Shown in pieces: positions 1 to 8,504 of a stretch of 64,000 bases of DNA. Position 1 is the stretch's first letter; each line of letters starts with the position of its first letter. Location of the stretch: NCBI RefSeq assembly GCF_026130605.1, contig NZ_JANFAU010000004.1, positions 248,001 to 312,000 on the forward strand. Direction: 5' to 3'. The position numbers and the translations under genes were made by a program. Origin of the DNA: Sphingomonas lycopersici (GTDB lineage: Bacteria; Pseudomonadota; Alphaproteobacteria; Sphingomonadales; Sphingomonadaceae). The notes below the pieces were generated by a model. That model made no database searches. It saw nothing but the letters and a program-made list of their open reading frames with translations, and had not been told where the DNA came from.

Positions 1-2072
1 TCGCCGGGGGGCAGAGCCCGGGGATCGGCACCAGTCAGGGCGCCGCCAATAGCAATGTGAACGGGGCGTCGTCGGTCAACCTCTTCGGATTGGGCCCGAA
101 CGCGACCCTGACGCTGCTCGATGGTAACCGGCTCAGCTATACCGGCATCAACGCCGCGGTCGATATCAGCGCCATTCCCGTTGCCGCCGTCGAACGCGTC
201 GAGGTGGTCGCCGACGGCGCGTCGGCAATCTACGGTGCCGACGCGGTCGCGGGCGTGGTCAACGTCCGGCTGAGACGTGACTATGACGGCGTCTCGGTGA
301 TGAGCCGCATTGGCGCGGCAACCGACGGCGGGGATTTCCAGCAGCAATATAATGTGGTCGCCGGACACAAATGGGCGAGCGGCGGCATCCTCGCGACCTA
401 TGATTATCTGTCCAATGATCCGATCTATGCCGCGCAGCGGCGCTATGCAGCGAAGATGGCGTCGGATGCGACGCTCTACCCGGGGATCATACGCCACAGC
501 GGGTTGATCCGGCTGTTCCAGGACGTTGGCGATCGTGTCTCCTTCTCGCTCGACGCGCTTTACAAGGACAGCCGGCAGGACATCATTCAGGGCTTTGTCG
601 CGGGACAGCCGCATTTTGCGTTCGGCGCCGATGCGCATGCCATATCGACCAATTTCTCGATCGCCCCGAATGTTTCGGTCAAGGTTGGCGGGGACTGGGT
701 CGTCAGGCTGACCTCGTCCTATGCACAGGACAAGACGGATATCGCCTCCAGCGTCTATTCGGCAGGATCAATCATTTCGAGCGGCACGCGGCGCTACAAC
801 AACAAATCGGCCTCGATCGAACTCGGCGGCGAGGGCTCGATCATCGATCTGCCCGCTGGCCCGCTTCGCGCGGCGGTCGGGATCGGTCACCGCTATATCG
901 GGCTCGATCTCGTCGGCACCAATGCAGGGGTCGTCCTTCAGCAGCTTGATCGGCATCGCAACAACGACTTCGTCTACGGCGAGCTCTATCTTCCCATGCT
1001 CTCGGCCGACATGCACTCATCGTTTGGCCGCGCGCTCTCGCTCAGCGCCGCCTTCCGTTACGAACGCAATACCGGCGTCGGCTCGGTCGCACTTCCCAAG
1101 CTCGGCCTGATCTACACGCCGTTTGACGGGCTTACCTTCAAGGGAACCTGGGGGCGCTCGTTCCGTTTGCCGACCTTCTACCAGCAATATCTCGGCTATG
1201 CCGCGGTACTCGACGACGCGACTTATTATGGCGCGCGCTATCCGGCAGGAACCACCGCGCTCGTATTGAGCGGCGCCGGGCCGAACATGAAGCCCGAGCG
1301 GTCAAAAAACTGGACGATCAGCGCGGAGATCAAGCCCGCCGCGCTTCCCGGCCTGTCGGCGACGGTCAGCTATTTCAACTTCGACTATAATGATCGCGTC
1401 GCCACGCCGGCGATCTCGTCACGCGGCATCATCGACAATCCGATCTACGCCTCGCTCGTCACGCTCTCGCCGAGTGCCGCGCTCCTTCAGGCGGCGATCT
1501 CCGGCGCGACGGTCGGGCTGCAGAATGCGACCGACCAGCCTTATGATCCGGCAAATGTCGTTGCGCTGATCGACGACCGTGACCGCAACGTCGCGCACCA
1601 GAATTATCACGGGGTCAATCTCGCGATCCGCTATCTGGCCCATCTCCCGCAGGGACAAACGCTTGGCTTCTCCGCCGACGGCACGTGGATCGCCAGCACC
1701 CAGCAGTTGCTCCCCGGCCTGCCGACCGTCGACCTCGCCGGAACAATCTTCAATCCGCCGCACTGGCGAGGGCGGTTCGGTGTCAGCTATGGGACCGATA
1801 CGCTGTCGATCGCGGGCTACGCCAATCTCTCGTCGCATCTCACCGACAATCGCACCACAGCGGTCTATCGGTTCGCAGGCCCGTCGACCTTCGACCTCGC
1901 CGCACAATTCAAAGCCGGGCACGGGTTCGAGCTCGGCGCGACGATCAACAATCTGTTCAACCAGAGGCCGAAGGCCATCGTCACCGGCTCGGCCTATCAG
2001 ACGCCCTTCGACACGACCAATTACTCGCCGATCGGCCGCTTCATCTCCGTCTCGGTGCGCAAGTCGTGGTGA
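1..2072 (+). CDS. TonB-dependent receptor, 5' end cut by window edge
   Basis: Outer-membrane receptor that takes up a large substrate using TonB energy. The reading frame is already open at base 3, so the true start lies outside the window and the GTG at 57 is internal. The visible part begins in the plug domain (SSVNLFGLGPNATLTLLDG, then ERVEVVADGASAIYGADAVAG). It continues through a long beta-barrel with many aromatic strand ends and finishes in the usual terminal aromatic residue (VSVRKSW). Its stop overlaps the start of the lasso isopeptidase, and a lasso precursor/B/C set lies on the opposite strand. From context it is inferred to import the lasso peptide made next door. The family is certain; the substrate is inferred. 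Confidence 0.9.
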   Translation, partial: AGGQSPGIGTSQGAANSNVNGASSVNLFGLGPNATLTLLDGNRLSYTGINAAVDISAIPVAAVERVEVVADGASAIYGADAVAGVVNVRLRRDYDGVSVMSRIGAATDGGDFQQQYNVVAGHKWASGGILATYDYLSNDPIYAAQRRYAAKMASDATLYPGIIRHSGLIRLFQDVGDRVSFSLDALYKDSRQDIIQGFVAGQPHFAFGADAHAISTNFSIAPNVSVKVGGDWVVRLTSSYAQDKTDIASSVYSAGSIISSGTRRYNNKSASIELGGEGSIIDLPAGPLRAAVGIGHRYIGLDLVGTNAGVVLQQLDRHRNNDFVYGELYLPMLSADMHSSFGRALSLSAAFRYERNTGVGSVALPKLGLIYTPFDGLTFKGTWGRSFRLPTFYQQYLGYAAVLDDATYYGARYPAGTTALVLSGAGPNMKPERSKNWTISAEIKPAALPGLSATVSYFNFDYNDRVATPAISSRGIIDNPIYASLVTLSPSAALLQAAISGATVGLQNATDQPYDPANVVALIDDRDRNVAHQNYHGVNLAIRYLAHLPQGQTLGFSADGTWIASTQQLLPGLPTVDLAGTIFNPPHWRGRFGVSYGTDTLSIAGYANLSSHLTDNRTTAVYRFAGPSTFDLAAQFKAGHGFELGATINNLFNQRPKAIVTGSAYQTPFDTTNYSPIGRFISVSVRKSW

Positions 2073-4243
2073 GGACGAGCCATCTTGCGGCGATTTCGCT
2101 TCTCACTCTCGCCCTGCCTGCCGGTCCCGCTCCAGCTACCGCCGAGCGGGCTGTTGAAGGGCGCGTGTGGACGCTCGACGACATGGTCGAGGTGCCCGAG
2201 GTCAAGGATCTCGCGATCTCGCACGACGGCACCCGCGCCGCCTATGTGCTGCGCACGGTCGATGTCGCAAAGGACCGGCCGCAATATGAGCTGCATGTCG
2301 TGGATATCGGCGCGCGCCGAGACAGGGTTGTCGCGACATCGGTGCTAATGACACGGCTCAGCGCGCGCCCCGGCCGCGCGACATGGAGCGTGCTGGCGAA
2401 TTTCGGAAAGGGCCTCAATCTCTACGAGGTCGGCGACGATGCAGGCATCGCACCGATCGTCGAGAGCCGGACCGATGTGCTGGTCGGCAACGCCGATGGC
2501 GCGAATTTCGGATATGATGAAGTCGGGCCAATGCCGGTCGGCGTCGCATTTTACGACTGGTCGCCCGATGGGACGCGGCTGTTCTACACGACCCTGGAAG
2601 CCGAAGAGGCCGCAAGCCGCGTCATCGGTGGAGCGGACGTTACCGATGCCAGCGCCCAGCGACGCTGGAGGCCCAGGGTGCGTGTCCGGCTCCATTTGCG
2701 CGGCGGGAACGACAAGCCCGTCGAAATTGCCTCGGCGCCGGCCGAGGATCGCGTTGCACGTTACATGGGCGCGTTTCCGCATTGGGCGAGCGATCACCTC
2801 GACTATGCGCTTCAGGCGGTGAACAATCCAACGCCGTCGGTCTGGCATTATCGGTGGGAGTTCGGCGGGGCCAAATCGACGCTGCTCCCCGGCGCGCCCG
2901 AGCTGATTGGGGGCGATGCGCCGACCGGCCCCAACGAGGGAAAGATCCTCGTCACGCGTACAGGAGATGAGGCCCGGCTTATCGAACGCGTGCACAATGG
3001 CGCCTCGTTTGATTATGGCGCGATGAATGTCCAGCTGCTGGGCGATGGTGCCAACGGGTCATGGCGCACAGCCGATGGCATTGTCATGCTGTCAGTTCGC
3101 CTCATCGATGAAGCCCGATTTGGTCTGGTGCGCCTCGACCGCCGCGGGAAAGCGACGATCCTGCCGGCGAAGGACAGCTTGCGGCATTGCGCATTCACCC
3201 GCGACGCGCTGCGCGGCGTTTGTATCCGCGAGGGGCTGGTCAAATCGCCCGAGCTGGTCGCGGTCACCACCGCGTCGGGCAGGATCGATCCGGTATCTCA
3301 GATCGCGCCGCACTATGTCGCGATCGAGCCCCTTCAATTGGCCGAAAGAAGCTGGAGCAACAGCTTCGGGTTCAAGAACAATGGCTTCATCATCTATCCG
3401 CGCGGCTACCGGCGTGGCGTGCGCTATCCTGCGATCATCGTGACCCACTCGCCGGATGCCGATCAGCGTTTCGCGTCGCCCGATCTGGTCTGGAGCTATC
3501 CGGTCTATCTTCTCGCCGAGCGCGGCTATGTCGTCTTGCTGGTCAACGATCCGCCGGTCTCCCAGAGTCCGATCCTGCAGAAAGCGCAGGAGACCTGGAA
3601 CAGCTGCGATGGCCGGACGCCGCCGTGGGAGGTTCAGCGTTTGACCTGGCTCAACACCGTCGAGAGCTACCGGAGCCTCATCAACTTGCTGAGCACCGAA
3701 GGCTTGATTGACCGCGAGCGGCTGGGGATCGCGGGCTATAGCGCGGGATCGCAGATGGTGAATGTCGCTGTCACGCAAAGCAATCTGTTCAAGGCCGCGT
3801 CGAGCGGTGACGGCGCCTATCTCGAACCGGCCGCGAACCGCTACCTGCAATGCAGCTATCAGGCGGTTTATGGCGGCGCGCCGGGCGATCCCAAGGCGAT
3901 GCCCAATTACCTCGCGCTCGCGCCTTCCTATCGTGCGCGATATGTGACGACACCGGTCCTGCAGCAGCTTGCCGAACCACGCGTCGGCGCGGTCGATTTC
4001 TATCAGGCGCTTCAGAGCGCAAACGTACCGGCGGACATCACGCTCTATCCGGGCGAGACGCCGGGCGCCGACGAAACCCATCTCTTCCACATTCCATCCA
4101 ACCGGCGCGCGGCGCTGATCGAAAATCTCGACTGGTTCGACTTCTGGCTCCGCGGCATTGCGCCGACTTCCCATCCGGAACGCGCGGCGCGATGGGAGAA
4201 GATGCGCGCACAAAGCGTGACCGCCCGAAAGGCGACGGATTAG
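2069..4243 (+). CDS. Lasso peptide isopeptidase, S9 prolyl-oligopeptidase family (AtxE2-like)
   Basis: Serine hydrolase expected to cut the isopeptide bond of a lasso ring and linearise the peptide. The start is the GTG at 2069, which overlaps the receptor stop as GTGA, and it opens a signal peptide (about residues 1-25), giving 724 residues. Residues 30-420 look like the beta-propeller of the S9 family. The C-terminal half is an alpha/beta hydrolase with the nucleophile elbow GYSAG (Ser558). Candidate acid and base are around Asp643 and His671 or His674, but the usual S9 Asp and His motifs are not clear. Location next to lasso A, B and C genes argues against a general peptidase. Its stop overlaps the convergent cyclase stop. 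Confidence 0.85.
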   Translation: MRTSHLAAISLLTLALPAGPAPATAERAVEGRVWTLDDMVEVPEVKDLAISHDGTRAAYVLRTVDVAKDRPQYELHVVDIGARRDRVVATSVLMTRLSARPGRATWSVLANFGKGLNLYEVGDDAGIAPIVESRTDVLVGNADGANFGYDEVGPMPVGVAFYDWSPDGTRLFYTTLEAEEAASRVIGGADVTDASAQRRWRPRVRVRLHLRGGNDKPVEIASAPAEDRVARYMGAFPHWASDHLDYALQAVNNPTPSVWHYRWEFGGAKSTLLPGAPELIGGDAPTGPNEGKILVTRTGDEARLIERVHNGASFDYGAMNVQLLGDGANGSWRTADGIVMLSVRLIDEARFGLVRLDRRGKATILPAKDSLRHCAFTRDALRGVCIREGLVKSPELVAVTTASGRIDPVSQIAPHYVAIEPLQLAERSWSNSFGFKNNGFIIYPRGYRRGVRYPAIIVTHSPDADQRFASPDLVWSYPVYLLAERGYVVLLVNDPPVSQSPILQKAQETWNSCDGRTPPWEVQRLTWLNTVESYRSLINLLSTEGLIDRERLGIAGYSAGSQMVNVAVTQSNLFKAASSGDGAYLEPAANRYLQCSYQAVYGGAPGDPKAMPNYLALAPSYRARYVTTPVLQQLAEPRVGAVDFYQALQSANVPADITLYPGETPGADETHLFHIPSNRRAALIENLDWFDFWLRGIAPTSHPERAARWEKMRAQSVTARKATD

Positions 4244-5967
4244 CCGTCCTCCCAGTGTCGCGCCCACGTGTCGGCGGCGAGCAACGCGAGCAGCCGCTGC
4301 GGATGAAGCGGATGCTGTCCGCCGCCTGACCTTGCATGATCCGGAATCTCCGCGGCGGCGATGATCCCATGGTCCTGGAGGAAGCCGGATCGCAATTCGT
4401 CCAGCACCATGGCTTCATTCTGGCGGTAGAGCCGATCGACGAACCCGCTCGGCCCGCCGCCGCCTCGACGGTCGAGCAGCACATCGGGTATGACGCCGCG
4501 AAACGCTTTGCGCGCGAGTGCACGGTCGACCCCTCCACTGACCCAGGCCCAGGATGGGACCTTGAGACACAATTCGACGATCGGCTGCGAAAGCAATGGC
4601 GCGATCGACGGCGGATAGGCCGCGCGACTATGGAAACCATCATTGCCCAGGGCGCGGCGCAACATCCTCACATGGGCGTTCGCGCCGGGCAGCACCTCGC
4701 GCCTGGGCTCGAGCCAGGGATGAGGTGTCACGCGCTCGAAAGCAGCCGCGAGCCGAGCAGGGTCGAGGAATGTCTGATCGATGCTGCTTACACGGCGCGA
4801 GCGCCGCGCAAGGCGGGCGACCACAGACCGACCGATCGTGAATATGTCTGCATTGGTAAGCCGGGCGATATCGCGAATAGTCGCGGCAATCGACCGAGGC
4901 CTTGATCGCGCGAGGATCCGATCGACAATCGGCGTGACCGAATTGAGTGAGCAGAAGACGTTGTCTCCGCCGTTGCCGGAAAAGAAGGCATCGATCCCCT
5001 CCTCGCGGCGCATCCGATCCCGAACCTGCGCGATCGGCTGAACGTAATGCGCCAGGAATGGACGCGGGCTGCCTTCGACAATCGGTTTCGCGAGGTCGAC
5101 CGGCCAATCGCCATAGGCCTCCACGGTGAGCGCTATTCCGAAGGCCTCCGCCGCCATCGTGGCAAAGGGACGCTCGTCGCCGCCGGGATCGGGCCCGTAC
5201 ATGGAGACGCCGCGCGCATTCGCGGCCCCGGCGGCAAGTCCCGCTGCGACAATGGTCGAATCGAGCCCGCCCGACATTCCAAGGAGGATGGACTGGAAGC
5301 ACTCCCCCCAGCTCCGAACGGCATCATTGACGGTCTCGCGCAGGTCGAGCGCCGCATCCCCCGGACCGGCCGTGCCAGCGCCTATATGATCCCATGGGGA
5401 CCATAAGCAGGTTTCGATTGCCTGCTGCGCCACCAGGTCGAGCGCATAGCCGGGCAAGAGCTCCGACACCCCGGCGAGACAGGTTTGCTGCCCCGCGAAG
5501 TGAGGTGACGACAGATAGACCGCCAGTGCGTCGGGATCGACGCGGAGCCCGTCCGATCGACTGAACGGCGGGCGGCCCAATTCGGCCGCCAGGACAAATT
5601 CACCGTCGATCCGGCGCCAGTAAACCGGCAGTGTCCCGCTGGGATCACGAATGATCCTGGTTATGCCCGCCGGGATATGAAGAAAGGCGACATAGCCGCC
5701 CCAATAATCTCGCATCAGTGAGGCGCCCCGCGACGCGAGAATCGCCTCGACTTCGGGCTGTGAAAAGGAGCTGACGCGGCGACTGGGTCGCGTTCGTGTG
5801 AACAGATGGCCGATGAGACAGCTGCGGTCGCCGATCGCGACGCAATGTTCGCTTCCCCAGACGTGGACCCGCTCGCTCGAAAACACTCGCGGGAGACCGT
5901 CCACTCGCTCATCGAGCGCCACAGGCTCACCGTGATGGGTCCTGGCGATGAAGCGCGGTGCGCTCAT
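4240..5967 (-). CDS. Lasso cyclase (C protein), asparagine synthetase-like
   Basis: ATP-dependent lasso cyclase, expected to adenylate the ring Asp of the precursor and close the isopeptide with the core N-terminal Gly. The start at 5967 overlaps the B-gene stop as ATGA, giving 575 residues. An upstream in-frame ATG at 6141 would lie inside the B gene and is rejected. The N-terminal half is a glutaminase-like domain without the N-terminal Cys of true asparagine synthetases, as in other lasso cyclases. The C-terminal half has the PP-loop SGGLDS at residues 232-237. It is the last gene of the A-B-C unit and ends in the stop of the convergent isopeptidase gene. Confidence 0.9.
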   Translation of the reverse strand: MSAPRFIARTHHGEPVALDERVDGLPRVFSSERVHVWGSEHCVAIGDRSCLIGHLFTRTRPSRRVSSFSQPEVEAILASRGASLMRDYWGGYVAFLHIPAGITRIIRDPSGTLPVYWRRIDGEFVLAAELGRPPFSRSDGLRVDPDALAVYLSSPHFAGQQTCLAGVSELLPGYALDLVAQQAIETCLWSPWDHIGAGTAGPGDAALDLRETVNDAVRSWGECFQSILLGMSGGLDSTIVAAGLAAGAANARGVSMYGPDPGGDERPFATMAAEAFGIALTVEAYGDWPVDLAKPIVEGSPRPFLAHYVQPIAQVRDRMRREEGIDAFFSGNGGDNVFCSLNSVTPIVDRILARSRPRSIAATIRDIARLTNADIFTIGRSVVARLARRSRRVSSIDQTFLDPARLAAAFERVTPHPWLEPRREVLPGANAHVRMLRRALGNDGFHSRAAYPPSIAPLLSQPIVELCLKVPSWAWVSGGVDRALARKAFRGVIPDVLLDRRGGGGPSGFVDRLYRQNEAMVLDELRSGFLQDHGIIAAAEIPDHARSGGGQHPLHPQRLLALLAADTWARHWEDG

Positions 5968-6617
5968 ATCGCGAGGATCGGGGTAAATGACGCGACATGC
6001 GCGAGCGGATCGCTCACCACGCGATCCTCGCACTGGACCCAGCAATGCGCGGCGAATGGCAATTGCACCCCGAACACGATCGTCGGGTGGTGACCGGTGC
6101 GCCGAAGCAGATTGGCTATTGCAAAGCTGCGCGGCAGACATTTGTCCGCGGACGGAAGGATATATTGAGCGTGATAAAACGCCGCGGCGACCGCGGCTTC
6201 GTCAATTGACGCGTGGCGGCGCTGGCGCGCCGCTCTAGCCTTTGCCGCCCGCGCTGCATTCACCGTCGCGAGCAATTGCCGTCGCGGCACGAGGAGCGAA
6301 TAGCCGATCTGCAGCGCGACCGCGCGTGCCAGAATGGTCAGCGAGGACCGGGAAGCTCCGGTATGGATGAGGCTCGACCGGGCCTGCGGCATTTCCCGAG
6401 GCGCGTGCGGCGTGCCGGAATTCTCGGGCACGTCGGCAACTATTCCAAGCTGGGTGAGCCTTTGAAGATCGTCAGCCGTGGCATCGCCTGCAATGAAAGC
6501 TTCGAAGCTTCGGGTCGCGCCGCCGGACAGGAGAAAATAACGATCTGCCGCGACGTCAAGAAAGACTGGCGTCCCGCCGACTGAAGCGTGGTGGAGGTCG
6601 TGCCTGATCTTGAGCAT
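5964..6617 (-). CDS. Lasso peptide B protein (fused RRE plus transglutaminase-like protease)
   Basis: Leader peptidase of the lasso pathway, 217 residues. Residues 1-70 resemble the PqqD-like recognition element that binds the precursor leader. Residues 95-217 are the transglutaminase-like cysteine protease with visible triad candidates Cys160 (in SADKCLPRSFAIANLL), His191 (FAAHCWVQ) and Asp203 (VVSDPL). The single-polypeptide form is typical of proteobacterial lasso loci. The ATG at 6617 follows a modest AAGGG. The stop is translationally coupled to the cyclase start by a 4-base ATGA overlap. The gene lies 56 bases after the precursor, with a strong hairpin between them. Confidence 0.9.
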   Translation of the reverse strand: MLKIRHDLHHASVGGTPVFLDVAADRYFLLSGGATRSFEAFIAGDATADDLQRLTQLGIVADVPENSGTPHAPREMPQARSSLIHTGASRSSLTILARAVALQIGYSLLVPRRQLLATVNAARAAKARAARQRRHASIDEAAVAAAFYHAQYILPSADKCLPRSFAIANLLRRTGHHPTIVFGVQLPFAAHCWVQCEDRVVSDPLAHVASFTPILAI

Positions 6618-6636
6618 AGAACGCCCTTACGTGAGC

Positions 6637-6663
6637 GGGGCGCGCCGCCCGGCGGCGCGCCCC
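6637..6663 (-). terminator. GC-rich hairpin between lasso A and B genes
   Basis: A perfect inverted repeat with 13-base arms (GGGGCGCGCCGCC and its complement) around a single central base begins 10 bases after the precursor stop. There is no T-run after it on the transcribed strand, so it is more likely an attenuator or mRNA-stabilising hairpin than a full intrinsic terminator. Hairpins at this position are known in proteobacterial lasso operons, where they keep precursor mRNA above enzyme mRNA. Confidence 0.65.
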
Positions 6664-6673
6664 GCAAGCGGCT

Positions 6674-6811
6674 TCAGTCGTCGTTGCTGAGGCCTTCGCG
6701 CTTGTGGAAGAGGATGCCGTCCGTATCGAGCACGCCGGAAGGATCCCCACCACGCGTCAGGACGGTGGCTTCGCCGAGGTCGACGACGTCTTCAATGTCA
6801 ATGCGATTCAT
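6674..6811 (-). CDS. Lasso peptide precursor (A), 45 residues
   Basis: Short precursor with a 20-residue leader and a predicted 25-residue core. The leader ends in LTR, which places the conserved Thr at position -2. The core starts with Gly and has Asp at position 9 (GGDPSGVLD), fitting a nine-residue macrolactam ring. The tail is TDGILFHKREGLSNDD, where Phe15, His16 and Lys17/Arg18 are possible plugs. The start at 6811 was chosen because AAAGGAG sits 8 bases upstream; ATGs at 6817, 6829 and 6916 are in frame but badly spaced from it. The C-terminal GLSNDD resembles the ends of astexin and sphingopyxin-type cores. Too small for many gene finders, but the context makes it convincing. Confidence 0.88.
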   Translation of the reverse strand: MNRIDIEDVVDLGEATVLTRGGDPSGVLDTDGILFHKREGLSNDD

Positions 6812-7035
6812 TGTCATTACTCCTTTCATATGCGACTCTCGATGTCGCAAATGAAGGCTGGCGCGATTGACAACCGCCTTCCAGTTTATAATCCGATTAT
6901 AATTGAATATATTCACCGCTACTCGATACGTTGTTTTACTTTCCGGAAACCATCATTGCACGGAAGGCCAAAAATATCCTTCTTTGATTATTGATCTGAA
7001 AATACCACCACTTTGGATATTTCGCAGACCTCCTC
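6812..7035 (-). promoter_or_regulatory. AT-rich upstream region of the lasso precursor
   Basis: About 220 bases with no gene and clearly lower GC than either side. On the - strand it holds a perfect TATAAT (6896-6901 on +) and a nearby second ATTATAAAC, but no convincing -35 at normal spacing. The ribosome binding site AAAGGAG directly precedes the precursor. It probably carries the promoter of the A-B-C operon; the exact start is not resolved. It also marks the junction with the conjugation module. Confidence 0.45.
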
Positions 7036-7251
7036 TCAACGCCGTTTGCGCGTGAAGGAACGATCGCTGGCCATGAAGTGGGCAATCATCACCGGGATGA
7101 GCCGCTCAGGAGGCAAGGGATGGTTGAGTCCATTGTCCTCGGCGTGAGCGCGCGCATAGGCAACGAGATCGCGGTGGATGGCCGCCGGCAACTCGACCGC
7201 AACCTTGACCGGCTTGTCGTCCTCGATCGGACCGAGCTTCAGTTTCGCCAT
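7036..7251 (-). CDS. DUF2274 family protein
   Basis: Protein of 71 residues starting MAKLKLGPIEDDKPVKVAVEL. It matches the small DUF2274 proteins that follow trbI in sphingomonad and rhizobial conjugative elements. The sequence resembles a ribbon-helix-helix-like N-terminus followed by helices and a basic end. The start overlaps the trbI stop, so it is the last gene of the long trb operon. Its function is unknown. Confidence 0.8.
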   Translation of the reverse strand: MAKLKLGPIEDDKPVKVAVELPAAIHRDLVAYARAHAEDNGLNHPLPPERLIPVMIAHFMASDRSFTRKRR

Positions 7252-8504
7252 CAGCGACCTCCTTCAACGGATTCGAGGATCAGATCGCGGGTCAGCAGCA
7301 CCCGAACCGGATAGCCGGGCCGGATGGTCAGCGTTGGCGGCACATTCATCTCGCGCTGGACGAGTTGGCGCCCGGTCTGATTGACGGTGTCCTGCGTCCC
7401 GTAGCGCAACGCGCGCGTCAGCCTATCGTCGTTCCCAGTGAAAAGCTCGCTCCCGACCCCGAGCAAGGTGGAGATCGCCGCCGCACGCAGCATATTGCCC
7501 CAATGATGATTGGTGCGGTCCTGAAGCCCCGCCATACCCGCCGGGTCGACGCCGGGCTGGCGGTCAAGCTGGATCGAGCGTCCATCGGGCAGGATGAGCC
7601 GCGTCCAGGCGAGCAGCACGCGGTTCTGACCGGCTGAGATCTCGCTGTCATACTCGCCGAGCAGCCGCGCGCCCTGCGAGATCAGGAGGATGCGACCGGT
7701 CGGGCTGTCGTAGACGTTCTGCGTCACCTGGGCACTGACCTGCCCGGGCAGATCGGAGCGTATTCCCGTGATCAGCGCGGCCGGAATGAAAGTCCCCGCC
7801 TGCAGGATGTTCGGGGATGTCGGCGCGACAAGCCGTTCGGCGCTTTCGTTCGCACCATTCGTCTTTCCTTCAAGAAAGGCACGCCTTGCGGATTGTCCAG
7901 CTGCAGACACCGCCGGCAGGGAACTACCGGCACCGCTCGGGCGGTTCGAAGCGTCGGCGTCAAGACCGGGGCCGGATGCGGCAATGCCGCTCTCCGCTAT
8001 CGACGGATTTCCACCGCCCAGAAATACCCGGCTGTTGCGCGCCGCGTCCTGCTCCTGCGCCATTCGCTGCCTTGCCTGCTCGGCCGCGGCGAGGTGTGGA
8101 TCGGGCTGGCCGGCACCAAGCTGCCCCCCTTGTTGCGCGGAGAGGATCGGGCGGCCAAGGTCACCTGGAAGCGGCGCTCCAAGTTTCGGCACCTTCGAAT
8201 AATCATCCGGCGCGCCGGTCACGACCTCGGATTTTGTTCTCCCCTCGCCGCTCGTAGTCCGCTCGGGTGATGCGGCTGGAGGCCGATGCTGCAACGCATA
8301 GGTCAGTGATCCGCCGATCCCAAGACCGGCACCGATGCCAATCACCGCGAGGACCTTGCGCGACAGGCGGACGACGCGTGGCGCCGGCGGGCGCAATCGG
8401 AATGCCTCCGCGTCGCTGCGCGCGGGCGATTCCGGCACCGTTTCGACTGGCGGAGCGGCCGAAGGCTCAGGCCCTTCCCTGCCCGCTTCTTCCAGCTCGC
8501 TCAC
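7251..8504 (-). CDS. trbI: TrbI, VirB10-like conjugation protein
   Basis: Inner-to-outer-membrane scaffold of the type IV secretion channel, 417 residues. It has a Pro-rich cytoplasmic N-terminus (1-40), one membrane segment (about 46-70), a Pro/Gly-rich periplasmic linker and a VirB10 C-terminal domain (about 225-410) with motifs such as PNILQAGTFIPAALITGI. It overlaps trbG upstream and DUF2274 downstream by a few bases. Order and length fit TrbI of Tn4371-type elements. Confidence 0.93.
   Translation of the reverse strand: MSELEEAGREGPEPSAAPPVETVPESPARSDAEAFRLRPPAPRVVRLSRKVLAVIGIGAGLGIGGSLTYALQHRPPAASPERTTSGEGRTKSEVVTGAPDDYSKVPKLGAPLPGDLGRPILSAQQGGQLGAGQPDPHLAAAEQARQRMAQEQDAARNSRVFLGGGNPSIAESGIAASGPGLDADASNRPSGAGSSLPAVSAAGQSARRAFLEGKTNGANESAERLVAPTSPNILQAGTFIPAALITGIRSDLPGQVSAQVTQNVYDSPTGRILLISQGARLLGEYDSEISAGQNRVLLAWTRLILPDGRSIQLDRQPGVDPAGMAGLQDRTNHHWGNMLRAAAISTLLGVGSELFTGNDDRLTRALRYGTQDTVNQTGRQLVQREMNVPPTLTIRPGYPVRVLLTRDLILESVEGGR

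Noticed and set aside
3092-4267. Long - strand frame opposite the isopeptidase
   Set aside because: No domain; the + strand frame has signal peptide, propeller and GxSxG.
6674-6916. Longer lasso precursor starting at 6916
   Set aside because: The extension runs through the AT-rich promoter region and lacks a binding site; the ATG at 6811 has an ideal one.
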